Under the pieces are notes generated by a model that was not told the DNA's origin, ran no database searches, and saw nothing but the letters and a program-made list of their open reading frames with translations. A program made the position numbers and the translations under genes. Of a stretch of 64,000 bases of DNA, positions 1 through 8,815 are shown in pieces (position 1 is the first letter of the stretch; each line of letters opens with the position of its first letter). The DNA is from Luteipulveratus mongoliensis (GTDB taxonomy: Bacteria; Actinomycetota; Actinomycetes; Actinomycetales; Dermatophilaceae). Where the stretch lies: positions 124,001 to 188,000 of the forward strand of contig NZ_CP011112.1 of the NCBI RefSeq assembly GCF_001190945.1. The letters run 5' to 3'.

Positions 1-552
1 CTCGCGCACTTCCGCTTCCGCGGCCGCAACCTGGCGATGATGGTGGTCATCGCAACGATGATGCTGCCGCCGCAGGTTGCCGTCATCCCGCTCTACATCG
101 TCTGGGCCCGCGACCTGCACCTCTCCGGCACGCTCTGGCCGTTGATCCTCCCGCTGGCCTTCGGCGACGCGTACTCGATCTTCCTGCTCCGACAGTTCCT
201 GCTCACCATTCCGCGCGAGTACATCGAGGCCGCGAAGGTGGACGGCTGCGGCGACTTCCGCGCGATGGTCCGCGTCGTCCTGCCGATGGCGCGGCCGGGC
301 ATCGCAGCGGCGGCTCTGTTCCAGTTCTTCTACTGCTGGAACGACTTCTTCGGGCCGCAGATCTACACCTCCGAGAATCCCGGCGCCTGGACACTCAGCT
401 ACGGGCTGCAGTCGTTCCGCAGCGCCCATCACACGAATTGGAACCTGACCATGGCTGCGACCCTGCTGGTGATGGCACCCGTCATCGTCGTGTTCTTCCT
501 GGCCCAGAGGGCCTTCATCGAGGGCGTCACCCTGACGGGAGTGAAGGGATGA
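1..552 (+). CDS. Carbohydrate ABC transporter permease (MalG type), 5' truncated by window edge
   Basis: The frame is open at base 1, so the N-terminus lies outside the window. The visible 183 residues carry several hydrophobic membrane segments and, around bases 218-300, the cytoplasmic EAA loop typical of binding-protein-dependent importers (EYIEAAKVDG followed by VVLPMARPG). Family knowledge places this as one of two inner-membrane subunits of a CUT1 sugar importer; the partner permease and binding protein should lie upstream. The stop codon overlaps the ATG of the GH4 gene (ATGA), so transport and hydrolysis are translationally coupled. The sugar is not determined by the sequence; the GH4 neighbour suggests a disaccharide or glucoside. 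Confidence 0.93.
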   Translation, partial: LAHFRFRGRNLAMMVVIATMMLPPQVAVIPLYIVWARDLHLSGTLWPLILPLAFGDAYSIFLLRQFLLTIPREYIEAAKVDGCGDFRAMVRVVLPMARPGIAAAALFQFFYCWNDFFGPQIYTSENPGAWTLSYGLQSFRSAHHTNWNLTMAATLLVMAPVIVVFFLAQRAFIEGVTLTGVKG

Positions 553-1817
553 AGCTCGCCGTCGTCGGCGGTGGGTCGACCTACACCCCCGAGCTGGTCG
601 ATGGTCTCGGCCGACTTCAGGACGTGCTCCCCTTCGACGAGCTCGTGCTGGTCGACCCCGCGGAGGATCGGCTCGAGCTGGTCGGTGGCTTCGGCCAGCG
701 GATCCTCGACCGTCTCGGGCATCCGGGCACGCTGACCACGAGCGCTGAGCTCGAGCCGGCTCTGGACGGTGTGGACGCCGTGCTGCTGCAGCTCCGGATC
801 GGCGGCCAGGCTGCTCGACACCAGGACGAGACCTGGCCGCTGGAGTGTGGCTGCGTCGGTCAGGAGACAACCGGCGCCGGCGGGCTCGCCAAGGCCCTAC
901 GCACCGTGCCGGTCGTCCTCGACATCGCCGAACGCGTACGCAAGGCCGCGCCTGACGCGTGGATCATCGACTTCACCAACCCGGTCGGCATCGTCACCCG
1001 CGGCCTCCTGAACGAGGGACACCGAGCCGTCGGTCTGTGCAACGTCGCGATCGGTTTTCAGCGCAAGCTCGCCAGCATCCTCGGGGTCGAGCCCCAGCAG
1101 CTGGAGCTGGACCACGTCGGCCTCAACCACCTCACCTGGGAGCGCGCGGCACGCGTCGACGGCACCGACAGGCTTCCGCAGATCCTCGCGGGCCACGCGG
1201 CCGAGCTCGCCGAGGACATCAAGCTGCCCGCCGGTCTCATGACGAGCCTCGGCGTGATCCCGTCGTACTACCTGCGCTACTTCTACGCCCACGACGAGGT
1301 CGTGCGTGAGCTGGTCGAAGCCGGTGCCGCCGGTTCACGTGCCACCGCGGTCACTGCCGTGGAGACCGAGCTGCTCGCCCTGTACGCCGACCCGACGCTG
1401 GACACCAAGCCGGACCTCCTCGCCCAGCGCGGTGGGGCGTACTACTCCGAGGCGGCCGTCCAGCTCGCCGCCTCGCTGCTCGGCACGGGCGCGACGCCCG
1501 CACCTCAGGTGGTCAATCTGCGCAACAACGGCACGCTGCCGTTCCTGCCCGACGACGCGGTCATCGAGGTGCCCGCGCACGTGGACCACACCGGCGTACG
1601 CGCGGTCGACGTGGCACCGCTCGAGCCGCTGTACGCCGGACTGGTCTCCGCCGTCACCTCGTATGAGCACCTCGCGCTGGACGCTGCCCTGCGGGGCGGC
1701 CGCCAGCGCGTGTTCGAAGCGTTGCTCGCCCACCCGCTGGTGGGTCAGGCCGAGCTGGCCGACGGCCTCACCGACCGGCTGATCGCCCACAACCGCGAGC
1801 ACCTTCCATGGGCGTGA
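549..1817 (+). CDS. Glycoside hydrolase family 4 (6-phospho-beta-glucosidase / alpha-glycosidase type)
   Basis: This 422-residue protein has the GH4 layout. An N-terminal Rossmann motif GGGSTYTPEL (residues 7-16) binds NAD, a LQLRIGG block follows, and the conserved metal ligands appear as Cys164 in VGLCN and His194 in GLNHL. GH4 enzymes cleave glycosides by an NAD- and Mn-dependent redox-elimination mechanism in the cytoplasm. The ATG at 549 overlaps the permease stop, which decides the start; a longer in-frame extension back to 438 is only open reading through the permease. Its position between an ABC permease and a sugar kinase suggests hydrolysis of an imported glycoside. Many ABC-linked actinobacterial GH4 enzymes act on unphosphorylated sugars, so the 6-phospho label is not assured. 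Confidence 0.93.
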   Translation: MKLAVVGGGSTYTPELVDGLGRLQDVLPFDELVLVDPAEDRLELVGGFGQRILDRLGHPGTLTTSAELEPALDGVDAVLLQLRIGGQAARHQDETWPLECGCVGQETTGAGGLAKALRTVPVVLDIAERVRKAAPDAWIIDFTNPVGIVTRGLLNEGHRAVGLCNVAIGFQRKLASILGVEPQQLELDHVGLNHLTWERAARVDGTDRLPQILAGHAAELAEDIKLPAGLMTSLGVIPSYYLRYFYAHDEVVRELVEAGAAGSRATAVTAVETELLALYADPTLDTKPDLLAQRGGAYYSEAAVQLAASLLGTGATPAPQVVNLRNNGTLPFLPDDAVIEVPAHVDHTGVRAVDVAPLEPLYAGLVSAVTSYEHLALDAALRGGRQRVFEALLAHPLVGQAELADGLTDRLIAHNREHLPWA

Positions 1818-2779
1818 CGCGCGCGATCCTCGCGATCGACGCGGGCAACAGCAAGACCGACGTCGCACTCGTGTCCGTCGACGGGACGCTGCTCGGCACG
1901 GTCCGCGGCGGCGGGTTCCGTCCCCACCTGGTCGGCGCTCGCGCGGCCGTCCGCACCCTCGTTCCGCTCGTCGAGGACGTACGCCGTGCCGCGGGTGAGG
2001 TCGAGATCTGCCACGTGGCAGCGTGTCTGGCCAACGCAGACCTGCCCGTCGAGCACGAGGCGCTCGACGCTGCCATCCGGGACGAGGCGTGGGCGCCCTC
2101 CACCGAGGTCGTTAACGACACGTTCGCGTTGCTGCACGCAGGAACCGAGACCGGGGTCGGCGTGGCCGTCATCTGCGGCGCCGGCACCAACTGCAGCGGC
2201 GTCCTGGCCGACGGCACCGTCGCGCGGTTCTTCGCGGTCGGCACCATCTCCGGAGACTGGGGTGGCGGCGGATTCCTCTGGCAGGAAGCGATGTGGTGGG
2301 CGGCCCGCGCGGAGGACGGCCGGGGACCGGACACCGCACTGCGCACCGCTCTGCCTTCGCACCTCGGCCTGAGCACGATGGCGGAGCTGATCGAGGCCGT
2401 CCACCTGGACAAGATCGCCGAGCACGACCGCATGTCCCTGACCCCGGTGCTGTTCAAGGTGGCCGACGGCGGCGACCAGGTCGCCATCGACCTGGTCCGC
2501 CGACAAGGACAGGAGATCGTCGCGCTGGCCGCTGCCGCCATCCGCCGGCTCGACGCGGTCGACGAACCGCTCGACGTCGTTCTCGGCGGTGGCGTCCTCA
2601 CGAGTCGTAATCCGTTGCTGCTGAAGGAGATTCGACTCCGGCTCGCGGAGCAGGCGCCGCACGCGGTCCCTCGAGTTGTCGCGACGCCGCCCGTCCTGGG
2701 CGCCGCCCGGCTCGGTCTGCGCCGGGTGGGTGCGCCCGACGACGCGCACGCTCGACTGCGTCGCGCCTTCGCCGGCTGA
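1808..2779 (+). CDS. BadF/BadG/BcrA-type ATPase, N-acetylglucosamine/sugar kinase-like
   Basis: The 323-residue product begins with an ASKHA phosphate-1 loop (AIDAGNSKTDVAL), has a second nucleotide motif around ICGAGTNCSG and a glycine-rich segment GDWGGGGFLW. This is the pattern of the BadF/BadG family that includes actinobacterial N-acetylglucosamine kinases. It overlaps the GH4 gene by 10 bases, making it the third gene of the sugar-uptake operon. The likely role is phosphorylation of the sugar released by the GH4 enzyme; substrate assignment is inference. The next gene is on the opposite strand, two bases away. Confidence 0.88.
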   Translation: MGVTRAILAIDAGNSKTDVALVSVDGTLLGTVRGGGFRPHLVGARAAVRTLVPLVEDVRRAAGEVEICHVAACLANADLPVEHEALDAAIRDEAWAPSTEVVNDTFALLHAGTETGVGVAVICGAGTNCSGVLADGTVARFFAVGTISGDWGGGGFLWQEAMWWAARAEDGRGPDTALRTALPSHLGLSTMAELIEAVHLDKIAEHDRMSLTPVLFKVADGGDQVAIDLVRRQGQEIVALAAAAIRRLDAVDEPLDVVLGGGVLTSRNPLLLKEIRLRLAEQAPHAVPRVVATPPVLGAARLGLRRVGAPDDAHARLRRAFAG

Positions 2780-2780
2780 C

Positions 2781-3797
2781 CTAGACGGCTCCGTGGTCGA
2801 GGAGGCTACGGCCGCAGTCGACGACGGTCTCGCGGGCAGGCCGAGCCTGCCAGCCAAGGACCTCGTACGCCTTCGCCGTGCTGTGCCGGTTCTTGCGGCC
2901 GAGGGCCGGCGCGATCTCGCGCAGCGCTGAGTCGCGACGAGCAGCGAGTCGCACGAGGAAGTCGGGTACGCCTCGGACGGAGACCTTCGTCGCGTCATCG
3001 CCGAGACCCACGCGCAGCGCCTCGGCCATGTCGCGCATCCAGATGAACTCACCCGTGCCGAGGAACCGCTGACCGGCCGCCTCAGGCGCGCCCATGGCGC
3101 GCAGGTGCAGATCGACGAGATCGCGAACATCCACTACTTCGAACCCAATTCGCGGCACCCGCGACACCTTGCCACCGAGCATGCGCGCCACGATGCTGAC
3201 CGAACCCGTCGTCGACGCGGACAGGATCGGACCGAATTCTGCGCCGGGCAGGACCGTCGTCAGCTCGGGCGCTCCCGGCCGTTCCGCCATCTCCCACGCG
3301 GCCCGCTCCGCCATCGTCTTGGCGCGGCGGTAAGGGATCAATGACGAGTCGTTCAGGTCAGTCCAGAGGGTCTCGTCGGTCACGCCTTCCTCGGCATACG
3401 ACGAGGGGCTGGCCGCGTTGGCGGCGGACGTCATGACCACGCGCCGCACGCCGGCTTCGGTGGCGGCTCGCATGATGCGTCGAGTCCCGTCGACCGCCGG
3501 CCGGATGAGCGAATCAGCGTCACCTTCGGTCGTGATGCCCATCGGGGAGGCCACGTGCAGAACCTTCTCGACACCGTCCATCGCGGCGTCCCAGCCGTCG
3601 TCGGACGAGAGGTCAGCCGTCGCGAACTCGAGTCGCCCGGTCGAGCCGGCGACCTGGCGTACGGCGTCGGACACCTCCGCGGCGCGAGCCGGGTTGCGCA
3701 GCGTGGCGCGGACCGTGTCGCCTCGACGCAGTAGCTCGGCGATCGCCCAGCCGCCGATGTAGCCGCTGCCGCCGGTGACCAGAGTGACTCCGGACAT
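2781..3797 (-). CDS. NAD-dependent epimerase/dehydratase (extended SDR)
   Basis: The 338 residues start with a Rossmann motif GGSGYIGG (residues 9-16) preceded by a short strand, and carry a YxxxK pair in IPYRRAKTMAERA. This is the dihydroflavonol-4-reductase-like branch of extended SDRs, cytoplasmic reductases of aldehydes and ketones; the real substrate is unknown. The ATG at 3797 faces a TetR gene across 99 bases that hold two inverted repeats, so the SDR is probably the repressor's main target. A second SDR of the same branch lies at 7742-8782 but is not closely similar. Confidence 0.9.
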   Translation of the reverse strand: MSGVTLVTGGSGYIGGWAIAELLRRGDTVRATLRNPARAAEVSDAVRQVAGSTGRLEFATADLSSDDGWDAAMDGVEKVLHVASPMGITTEGDADSLIRPAVDGTRRIMRAATEAGVRRVVMTSAANAASPSSYAEEGVTDETLWTDLNDSSLIPYRRAKTMAERAAWEMAERPGAPELTTVLPGAEFGPILSASTTGSVSIVARMLGGKVSRVPRIGFEVVDVRDLVDLHLRAMGAPEAAGQRFLGTGEFIWMRDMAEALRVGLGDDATKVSVRGVPDFLVRLAARRDSALREIAPALGRKNRHSTAKAYEVLGWQARPARETVVDCGRSLLDHGAV

Positions 3798-3822
3798 GAT
3801 CAGATCCTTCGCGTTGTAGTCT

Positions 3823-3873
3823 TTAACCGGAGAGCACTCCGGTTAACATCAGACCGTAGCGGAGGGGTCTCCG
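3823..3873. promoter_or_regulatory. Two TetR-type operators in the SDR/TetR divergent promoter
   Basis: Bases 3823-3846 form a perfect inverted repeat: TTAACCGGAG, spacer AGCA, CTCCGGTTAA. A second, shorter copy with the same geometry (CGGAG, spacer GGGT, CTCCG) lies at 3860-3873, with centres 32 bases apart. Both fall between the divergent SDR and TetR genes. Two sites about three helical turns apart are typical of dimeric TetR autoregulation; assignment to the adjacent TetR is inference from position. Confidence 0.75.
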
Positions 3874-3896
3874 TTTAGCCAATGCGAGGGAGACAC

Positions 3897-4463
3897 ATGG
3901 GAGAGGCGACAGGCCGGCGTACCCGGTCCGATGCAGTCCACAACCGTGAGCGGATCGCGACGGCGGCCCGCGAGGCGTTGGCCGAGGACGGCTCCGCATC
4001 CCTGTCCGCCATCGCCAAGCGCGCCGGCGTCGGGATCGGGTCGCTCTACCGGCACTTCCCGACGCGGGAGGCCCTCGTGATGGAGGTCTACCGCACCGAC
4101 ATCGGCACGCTCATCGACCTGGCGCCGACGCTCGCCGACGAGCACCCGCCCATGGAGGCGTTGCGGCGCTGGTTCGGCGAGGTCGCTCGCTATGCGCGCC
4201 TCAAGTACGGCGTCGCCGAGGTCATCCACGCGGCCACCAACGGAGCGCTCGAGGACCCCGCCTACGAGCCCTTCGTCAACGCGATCGCTGTCCTGCTCGA
4301 CGCCGGCGAGCGCAGTGGCGACCTGAAGGCCGGCGTCGACCCAGAGGACGTCCTCCTGCAGCTCAGCATGCTCTGGCGGATCGACCCGGCCAAGGACGAG
4401 GGGCGCTCCGAACGCCTCGTCGGCCTCATCATCGACGGCCTGCGCGCGAGCCCTAGCGACTGA
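3897..4463 (+). CDS. TetR family transcriptional regulator
   Basis: The 188-residue protein has an N-terminal helix-turn-helix (RIATAAREALAEDG...IAKRAGVGIGSLYRHFPTRE, about residues 20-60) and a C-terminal ligand domain of the TetR_C type. The ATG at 3897 is preferred over 3882 because GAGGGAG lies at a normal distance before it. It is transcribed away from the SDR gene and probably represses both through the operators at 3823-3873. It overlaps the convergent acetyltransferase by 11 bases at the 3' ends. The inducer cannot be deduced. Confidence 0.9.
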   Translation: MGEATGRRTRSDAVHNRERIATAAREALAEDGSASLSAIAKRAGVGIGSLYRHFPTREALVMEVYRTDIGTLIDLAPTLADEHPPMEALRRWFGEVARYARLKYGVAEVIHAATNGALEDPAYEPFVNAIAVLLDAGERSGDLKAGVDPEDVLLQLSMLWRIDPAKDEGRSERLVGLIIDGLRASPSD

Positions 4464-5055
4464 GACGCAACAGCTGCATGTCCGTAGTCCCGGGCTCCAG
4501 CCCCTCGTCGACGAACCCAGCCCTGGTCGCGACCCGTCGAGCGGCCGTGTTGGCCGGCCGAGTTCGTACGACGACGTCCTGCCCTGGCGCCACGGCGGCG
4601 GCCATCCGGACAGACTCGTTCAGGATGCGTCCGGCGACGCCGCGACCCTGCACCGCCGGAGCCAGTCGGAAGTAGACGTTGAGGACCGGCTGGCCCGACA
4701 CCTGGTGATGCTGGATGCCACCGAGCCCGGCGTACGCCCGGTCGGCGTCGCCAGACCCGGTCCCGCGCGGGCCGTCCGGCGACCACTCGCGGGGTACGAG
4801 CACCGACCAGTAGCCGAACCCGTGCTCCGCCCAGTGGTCGAGCATAGGTACGACGAACCGTCGCGAATGAGCGAGATCGGGGTGTACTTCCTGCGGGTCG
4901 TACGCGTAGACCCGCGGATCACCGTGCACGGCAAGGACACCCGCGGCGTCCGCGGTGGTCACGCGCCGCAGCAGGAGGCCCCGATCGCTCTCGACGTGCA
5001 CCCACCAGGGATTCGTCGTCTCGGCAGACCCATCTCGAGGCTCGGGCTGACTCAT
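4453..5055 (-). CDS. GNAT family N-acetyltransferase
   Basis: The 200-residue protein has the RimJ/RimL-type pattern: an N-terminal LLLRRVTTADAAGVLAVHGDP, a central strand and FRLAPAVQGRGVAGRI as the CoA pyrophosphate-binding motif A (QGRGVA). A C-terminal RVATRAGF block matches motif B. It should acetylate an amino group using acetyl-CoA; the acceptor is unknown. It is one of seven GNAT genes in the window. Its 3' end overlaps the TetR gene, so the pair is convergent. Confidence 0.88.
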   Translation of the reverse strand: MSQPEPRDGSAETTNPWWVHVESDRGLLLRRVTTADAAGVLAVHGDPRVYAYDPQEVHPDLAHSRRFVVPMLDHWAEHGFGYWSVLVPREWSPDGPRGTGSGDADRAYAGLGGIQHHQVSGQPVLNVYFRLAPAVQGRGVAGRILNESVRMAAAVAPGQDVVVRTRPANTAARRVATRAGFVDEGLEPGTTDMQLLRLSR

Positions 5056-5104
5056 GCGACGACCATCTCACCTACGCGACCGACCCGAACGCACCTCGCG
5101 CGGA

Positions 5105-6901
5105 CTACTGCTCGGTGAGACCCAGGCCGAACGGCGCCGGCAGGAGGAGCTCGACGTTGCGGTCCTCGACCGATCCACGACGGATGTCCAGACCTCCCGA
5201 AGGCGGCTGCCAGTCGTTCGCCGAGAGCTCCCGCGCCAACGACGCGAGGTTGATCGGGTCGGTCGCGCCGTGGCGGTACCGAAGCGGAGAAGCAAGGTCG
5301 ACGATGGTCCCGAAGACGGACAGCGTGCCGTTGCGGTTGTCCGCGACCTCGATGACTCGCGACTGAACCGGCCAATCGATGTGCGCGGCGGTGCTGATCT
5401 CCCAGAACCCACCCGCCACAGTGGAGTTCGAGGGCCGACGGCGCGGAGTGACCGTGTTCTCATGCGTATGACCATTGACCCAGGCGATGACGTTGGGATG
5501 ACGCAGCAGCAGGTCCCGCACCGCTGCGCCTCCGTAGCGCGTCACGCCTTCGGGCGCGGCGAGGTTGTCCATGGTGTCGAGCGTGTGATGGCTGAAGATC
5601 GCGAACAGCTTGTCGTGGCAACGGTTCTGGACCGTACGACCGTGCTGGTCGAGGTGCCGGCTGGACCCTGCGGCGAGCTGGGCGGCGAGCCAACGCGCCT
5701 GCTGCTCGTCGATCGACCCGTTGGGTCCGCCGTTGGGGTTGACCGTGTCGAGGATCAGGCAACGGACCGGACCGTGATCGACGGCGTAGTAGGCGTTGCC
5801 CGTGCGCCGATTCCAGTCGGTGTAGCCGTGCCCACGGGGGTACGACGCGGTCCGGAAGTGCTCGGCGATCGTCTCGGCGCGCGAGAGCGGGCGACGCTGC
5901 AGGTCCGGGGTCACGGACCTGGCGGGGCCGGCGAACAAGGTGGCCAGGGCGCCCGGGTCGAGGGTGTTGATCCCGTCGAGGAGCTGGAGGACGTCGGTGC
6001 CGGGCGGCAGGTCGATGACCTTGCGACCACCGGTGGTCATGGCCCGCAGGCCCCCTGCCGTGGGCGGCACTGACCCTGACATCAACCCGTCGTGGTTGCC
6101 GAACGTGGTCAGCCAGGGCATGTCCAGTCCGGTGGCATGGAACGGTCTGCGGCAGGAGTCCAACAGCCCTGGGACCGCTGGGAATCCGTTGCGCGTGCGC
6201 GGCAGGTCGGGGTGCTCGCGACCTGGCGCGCCCTCGGGATGCCAGTAGCGAGTGTCGTAGTGCGTGGGATCCGCGACGCCCTCGTATCGACGCGGGTCGC
6301 CCGAGTCGGGACGAACTCGTTGACCGTCGAGCACGTCAATCTGCCAACGCAATTCGTTGTACTGGGTGTTGTCGACGTTGTCACCGGTGCAGATCGTGAA
6401 CGCCATCGGTACGCCGGTCGCCGGGCCTCGGCGTACCCGGTTGAGAGCCTGAACCATTGACTCGGCGACCTGGACGGTGAGCATGTCGTGCGGCCGGTAC
6501 TGGCCGTCGAGAGGAGCAGCCGCGCCGAGCTGGTCCGGGTCGCTGTATCGATCGAGGAACTCGACCCGGCCCGGAGACTGCGCGTCCACCAGGTGGGTGT
6601 CGGTCAGCTGCCCGAACGCGAGCAGCGGGCGCGGTCGTGCCTTGCGTTGGGGCCGGTGTGCGAGCAGGTCGTCGCGCACGACGCGTGGCTCGCCAGGACC
6701 AGCGACGAGGAGGCGGTACCCGTTGCGTCCAGGGCTGCCCAGCCTCACGGTCGCATCGAGAGTGGTGCCCTTCGGAGACCCGTGTGGACGAAACCTCGGC
6801 GGTGCGGCAACTGCAGCTGACGGCAGCTGAGTCGCGACGAACGCGGCGCCGCCTGCGACCCCTAACCGCAGCGCGTCTCGACGGTTCAGCTCGTGGCTCA
6901 T
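5105..6901 (-). CDS. Tat-exported metallophosphoesterase (TIGR03767-like)
   Basis: The 598-residue protein starts with a twin-arginine signal (MSHELNRRDALRLGVAGGAA), which fixes the start at 6901 rather than the much longer open frame that runs back to 7327. Calcineurin-like phosphoesterase motifs follow: GQLTDTHLVD, CTGDNVDN, TFGNHDG, FSHHTLD and NGHTHENT. These supply the dimetal site. The length and block order resemble the actinobacterial TIGR03767 metallophosphoesterase family, secreted enzymes of unknown substrate. A divergent GNAT gene begins 125 bases upstream; the downstream neighbour (GNAT at 4453) is co-directional but 49 bases away. Confidence 0.9.
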   Translation of the reverse strand: MSHELNRRDALRLGVAGGAAFVATQLPSAAVAAPPRFRPHGSPKGTTLDATVRLGSPGRNGYRLLVAGPGEPRVVRDDLLAHRPQRKARPRPLLAFGQLTDTHLVDAQSPGRVEFLDRYSDPDQLGAAAPLDGQYRPHDMLTVQVAESMVQALNRVRRGPATGVPMAFTICTGDNVDNTQYNELRWQIDVLDGQRVRPDSGDPRRYEGVADPTHYDTRYWHPEGAPGREHPDLPRTRNGFPAVPGLLDSCRRPFHATGLDMPWLTTFGNHDGLMSGSVPPTAGGLRAMTTGGRKVIDLPPGTDVLQLLDGINTLDPGALATLFAGPARSVTPDLQRRPLSRAETIAEHFRTASYPRGHGYTDWNRRTGNAYYAVDHGPVRCLILDTVNPNGGPNGSIDEQQARWLAAQLAAGSSRHLDQHGRTVQNRCHDKLFAIFSHHTLDTMDNLAAPEGVTRYGGAAVRDLLLRHPNVIAWVNGHTHENTVTPRRRPSNSTVAGGFWEISTAAHIDWPVQSRVIEVADNRNGTLSVFGTIVDLASPLRYRHGATDPINLASLARELSANDWQPPSGGLDIRRGSVEDRNVELLLPAPFGLGLTEQ

Positions 6902-7026
6902 GGCATCTCGATCCTGTGCAGGAACGCGCGGCGAGTGTGAGCGCGCCCACATAGAGTGGCGCGTACTATCGAATTGGTCAAGCGTCTCAGTCGCCTGACC
7001 AGCCACCGACTGGAAGGCTGCTCGCC

Positions 7027-7734
7027 ATGAGCACACGACAGACAGAAGCGCGCGTGTTCCAACCGATTCAGGACAGCCGTCCCGACGACCAGCCGTGGGG
7101 CGCGATGACCTGGCCGCCCGCCGCTGGCACCGAGCTGGAGGGCGAGTTCGTACGCCTCCGCCAGATCTCCCCGGAGGCCGACTCGAGCGCGCTGTTCGCC
7201 GCTCTCGACGCCGACGCCGTGTGGAGCGTCTTCGGAGCACCCCGGCCGCCGACGCCCGAAGCGCTCGCCGGAGGGCTGGGTTACCTCGGCGGACTGCCTG
7301 GTCGGTTCCAGTGGCTGGTGATCGCACGGGAGACGACCGAGGTGGCGACGGCCGGTGAAGTCCTCGGAATGTCCTCGTACTACGACGTTTCCGAGGGCGA
7401 CGCGAGACTGGAGATCGGCGCGACGGCGTACAACCCCTCCGTGTGGTCGACCCACGTCAACCCTGAGACCAAGTTGCTGCTGCTGCGGTACGCCTTCGCC
7501 GAGCTGGGGTGCGGTCGTGTCCAGTTCCGTACCGACGTGCGGAACACCAGGTCACAGAGCGCGATCGCGCGACTCGGCGCGGCGTACGAGGGAACCCTCC
7601 GCCGCTACGACCGGCGGCCCGACGGCACTGTGCGTGACACTGTGCTGTTCTCGATCACCGCGCAGGACTGGCCGGCCGTCGAGCGCGGACTCATCGAGCG
7701 GGTGGGCCACGCGACTCGATCCCACGACATCTAG
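7027..7734 (+). CDS. RimJ/RimL-type GNAT acetyltransferase
   Basis: The 235-residue protein contains LEGEFVRLRQISPEADSSAL, the usual N-terminus of RimJ/RimL-like GNATs, and IGATAYNPSVWSTHVNPETK followed by a FRTDVRNTRSQSAIARLGA block. In this branch the acyl-CoA loop is less glycine-rich than in canonical GNATs. The start at 7027 gives about 35 residues before the fold. It ends eight bases before the ATG of an SDR gene on the same strand, so the two are probably co-transcribed. Confidence 0.87.
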   Translation: MSTRQTEARVFQPIQDSRPDDQPWGAMTWPPAAGTELEGEFVRLRQISPEADSSALFAALDADAVWSVFGAPRPPTPEALAGGLGYLGGLPGRFQWLVIARETTEVATAGEVLGMSSYYDVSEGDARLEIGATAYNPSVWSTHVNPETKLLLLRYAFAELGCGRVQFRTDVRNTRSQSAIARLGAAYEGTLRRYDRRPDGTVRDTVLFSITAQDWPAVERGLIERVGHATRSHDI

Positions 7735-7741
7735 GAGAGCC

Positions 7742-8782
7742 ATGGATGCCGCTCTGGTCACTGGCGGCAGCGGCTTCGTCGCGTGCCATCTGGTGCGTCA
7801 GCTGCTCGAACAGGGCACCGCTGTGCACACAACAGTGCGCAGTACGTCCAACGCGGCCAAGATCGCGCCGTTGACGGACCTGCAACGCGAGTTCCCTGGG
7901 CTACTAAGCCTTTTCGAGGCTGACTTGCTGTCGCCCGGTTCGTTTGCAGAGGCGATGACCGACTGCACCGTTGTCCATCACGTGGCCTCGCCGTTCCTGC
8001 TTCCCGAGCAGATCAAGGACGGCCAGCGCGACCTCGTCGAACCGGCGCTCAAGGGCACCCGTAGCGTGCTCAACACCGTCAACGAGACGCCCACAGTGCG
8101 GCGGGTGGTCCTCACCTCGACGGTCGGCGCGATCTTCGGCGACTACATCGACGTCCTTGATATGAAGGACCAGGTGCTCAGCGAGGACTACTTCAACACC
8201 ACGAGCACGGTCGACAACAACCCGTACCACTACTCCAAAACGGTTGCAGAGCAAGCGGCTTGGGACATCTGCGACGCACAGCAGCGATGGAGCATGGTCG
8301 CGATCAACCCAGGACTGATCCTCGGGCCCTCGCTGACTCCCGCCTCACAGTCAGGCAGCCTGTTCCTCCTCGATGAGCTGATGAAGGGCTACTTCTTCTA
8401 CGGCGCTCCGAACTTCGCGTTCACCACGGTCGACGTCCGCGATGTCGCCGCCGCGCACATCCGCGCAGCTGAGGTCCCCGAGGCACGCGGCCGCTACGTC
8501 CTGGCCGAGCAGGAGATGACCTCCATGCTCGACTTCGCGCGGTTCATTCGGCCGGCGCACCACCGCTCGTACGTCCTCCCGCGCTGGCAGGTCCCGGACG
8601 CCGCCGTGCGTGTGCTCGGCCCGCGGTTCGGACTGACGCAGGACTACATCCGCAAGCACCTGGGCATCCGGTTCACCGTCGACAACGCCCGCAGCCGGGA
8701 CGAGCTGGGCATCACGTACCGCCCGATCGAGGACACGTTGGTCGACCACTACGAGAGCTGGGCGCAGCAGACCCGCACCTGA
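7742..8782 (+). CDS. NAD-dependent epimerase/dehydratase (extended SDR, DFR-like)
   Basis: The 346-residue protein starts MDAALVTGGSGFVACHLV, a Rossmann motif in which the usual Gly-Phe-Ile/Val-Gly ends in Ala. It keeps the YHYSK catalytic pair. The ATG at 7742 is decided by TAGGAGAG just upstream. It is related in fold to the SDR at 2781-3797. Its TGA stop lies inside a perfect 38-base palindrome (8776-8813) shared with the convergent peptidase gene. A ketone or aldehyde reductase role is likely; the substrate is unknown. Confidence 0.89.
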   Translation: MDAALVTGGSGFVACHLVRQLLEQGTAVHTTVRSTSNAAKIAPLTDLQREFPGLLSLFEADLLSPGSFAEAMTDCTVVHHVASPFLLPEQIKDGQRDLVEPALKGTRSVLNTVNETPTVRRVVLTSTVGAIFGDYIDVLDMKDQVLSEDYFNTTSTVDNNPYHYSKTVAEQAAWDICDAQQRWSMVAINPGLILGPSLTPASQSGSLFLLDELMKGYFFYGAPNFAFTTVDVRDVAAAHIRAAEVPEARGRYVLAEQEMTSMLDFARFIRPAHHRSYVLPRWQVPDAAVRVLGPRFGLTQDYIRKHLGIRFTVDNARSRDELGITYRPIEDTLVDHYESWAQQTRT

Positions 8783-8813
8783 GGCAGCGCTCCGCGGAGC
8801 GCTGCCTCAGGTG
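8776..8813. terminator. Perfect 38-base palindrome, candidate bidirectional terminator
   Basis: Bases 8776-8794 are the exact reverse complement of 8795-8813, with no spacer. The SDR stop codon (8780-8782) is inside the left arm and the convergent peptidase ends at 8816. There is no T-run on either side, as is common in high-GC actinobacteria. A transcript from either strand would fold into the same hairpin. Confidence 0.7.
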
Positions 8814-8815
8814 GC

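Noticed and set aside
1745-3130. 461-residue minus-strand open frame across the sugar kinase
   Set aside because: It overlies well-supported plus-strand genes, has low-complexity Arg/Ser composition and no family motif; a shadow of high-GC coding.
5054-6073. 339-residue plus-strand frame antisense to the metallophosphoesterase
   Set aside because: The opposite strand carries all phosphoesterase motifs in order; this frame has none.
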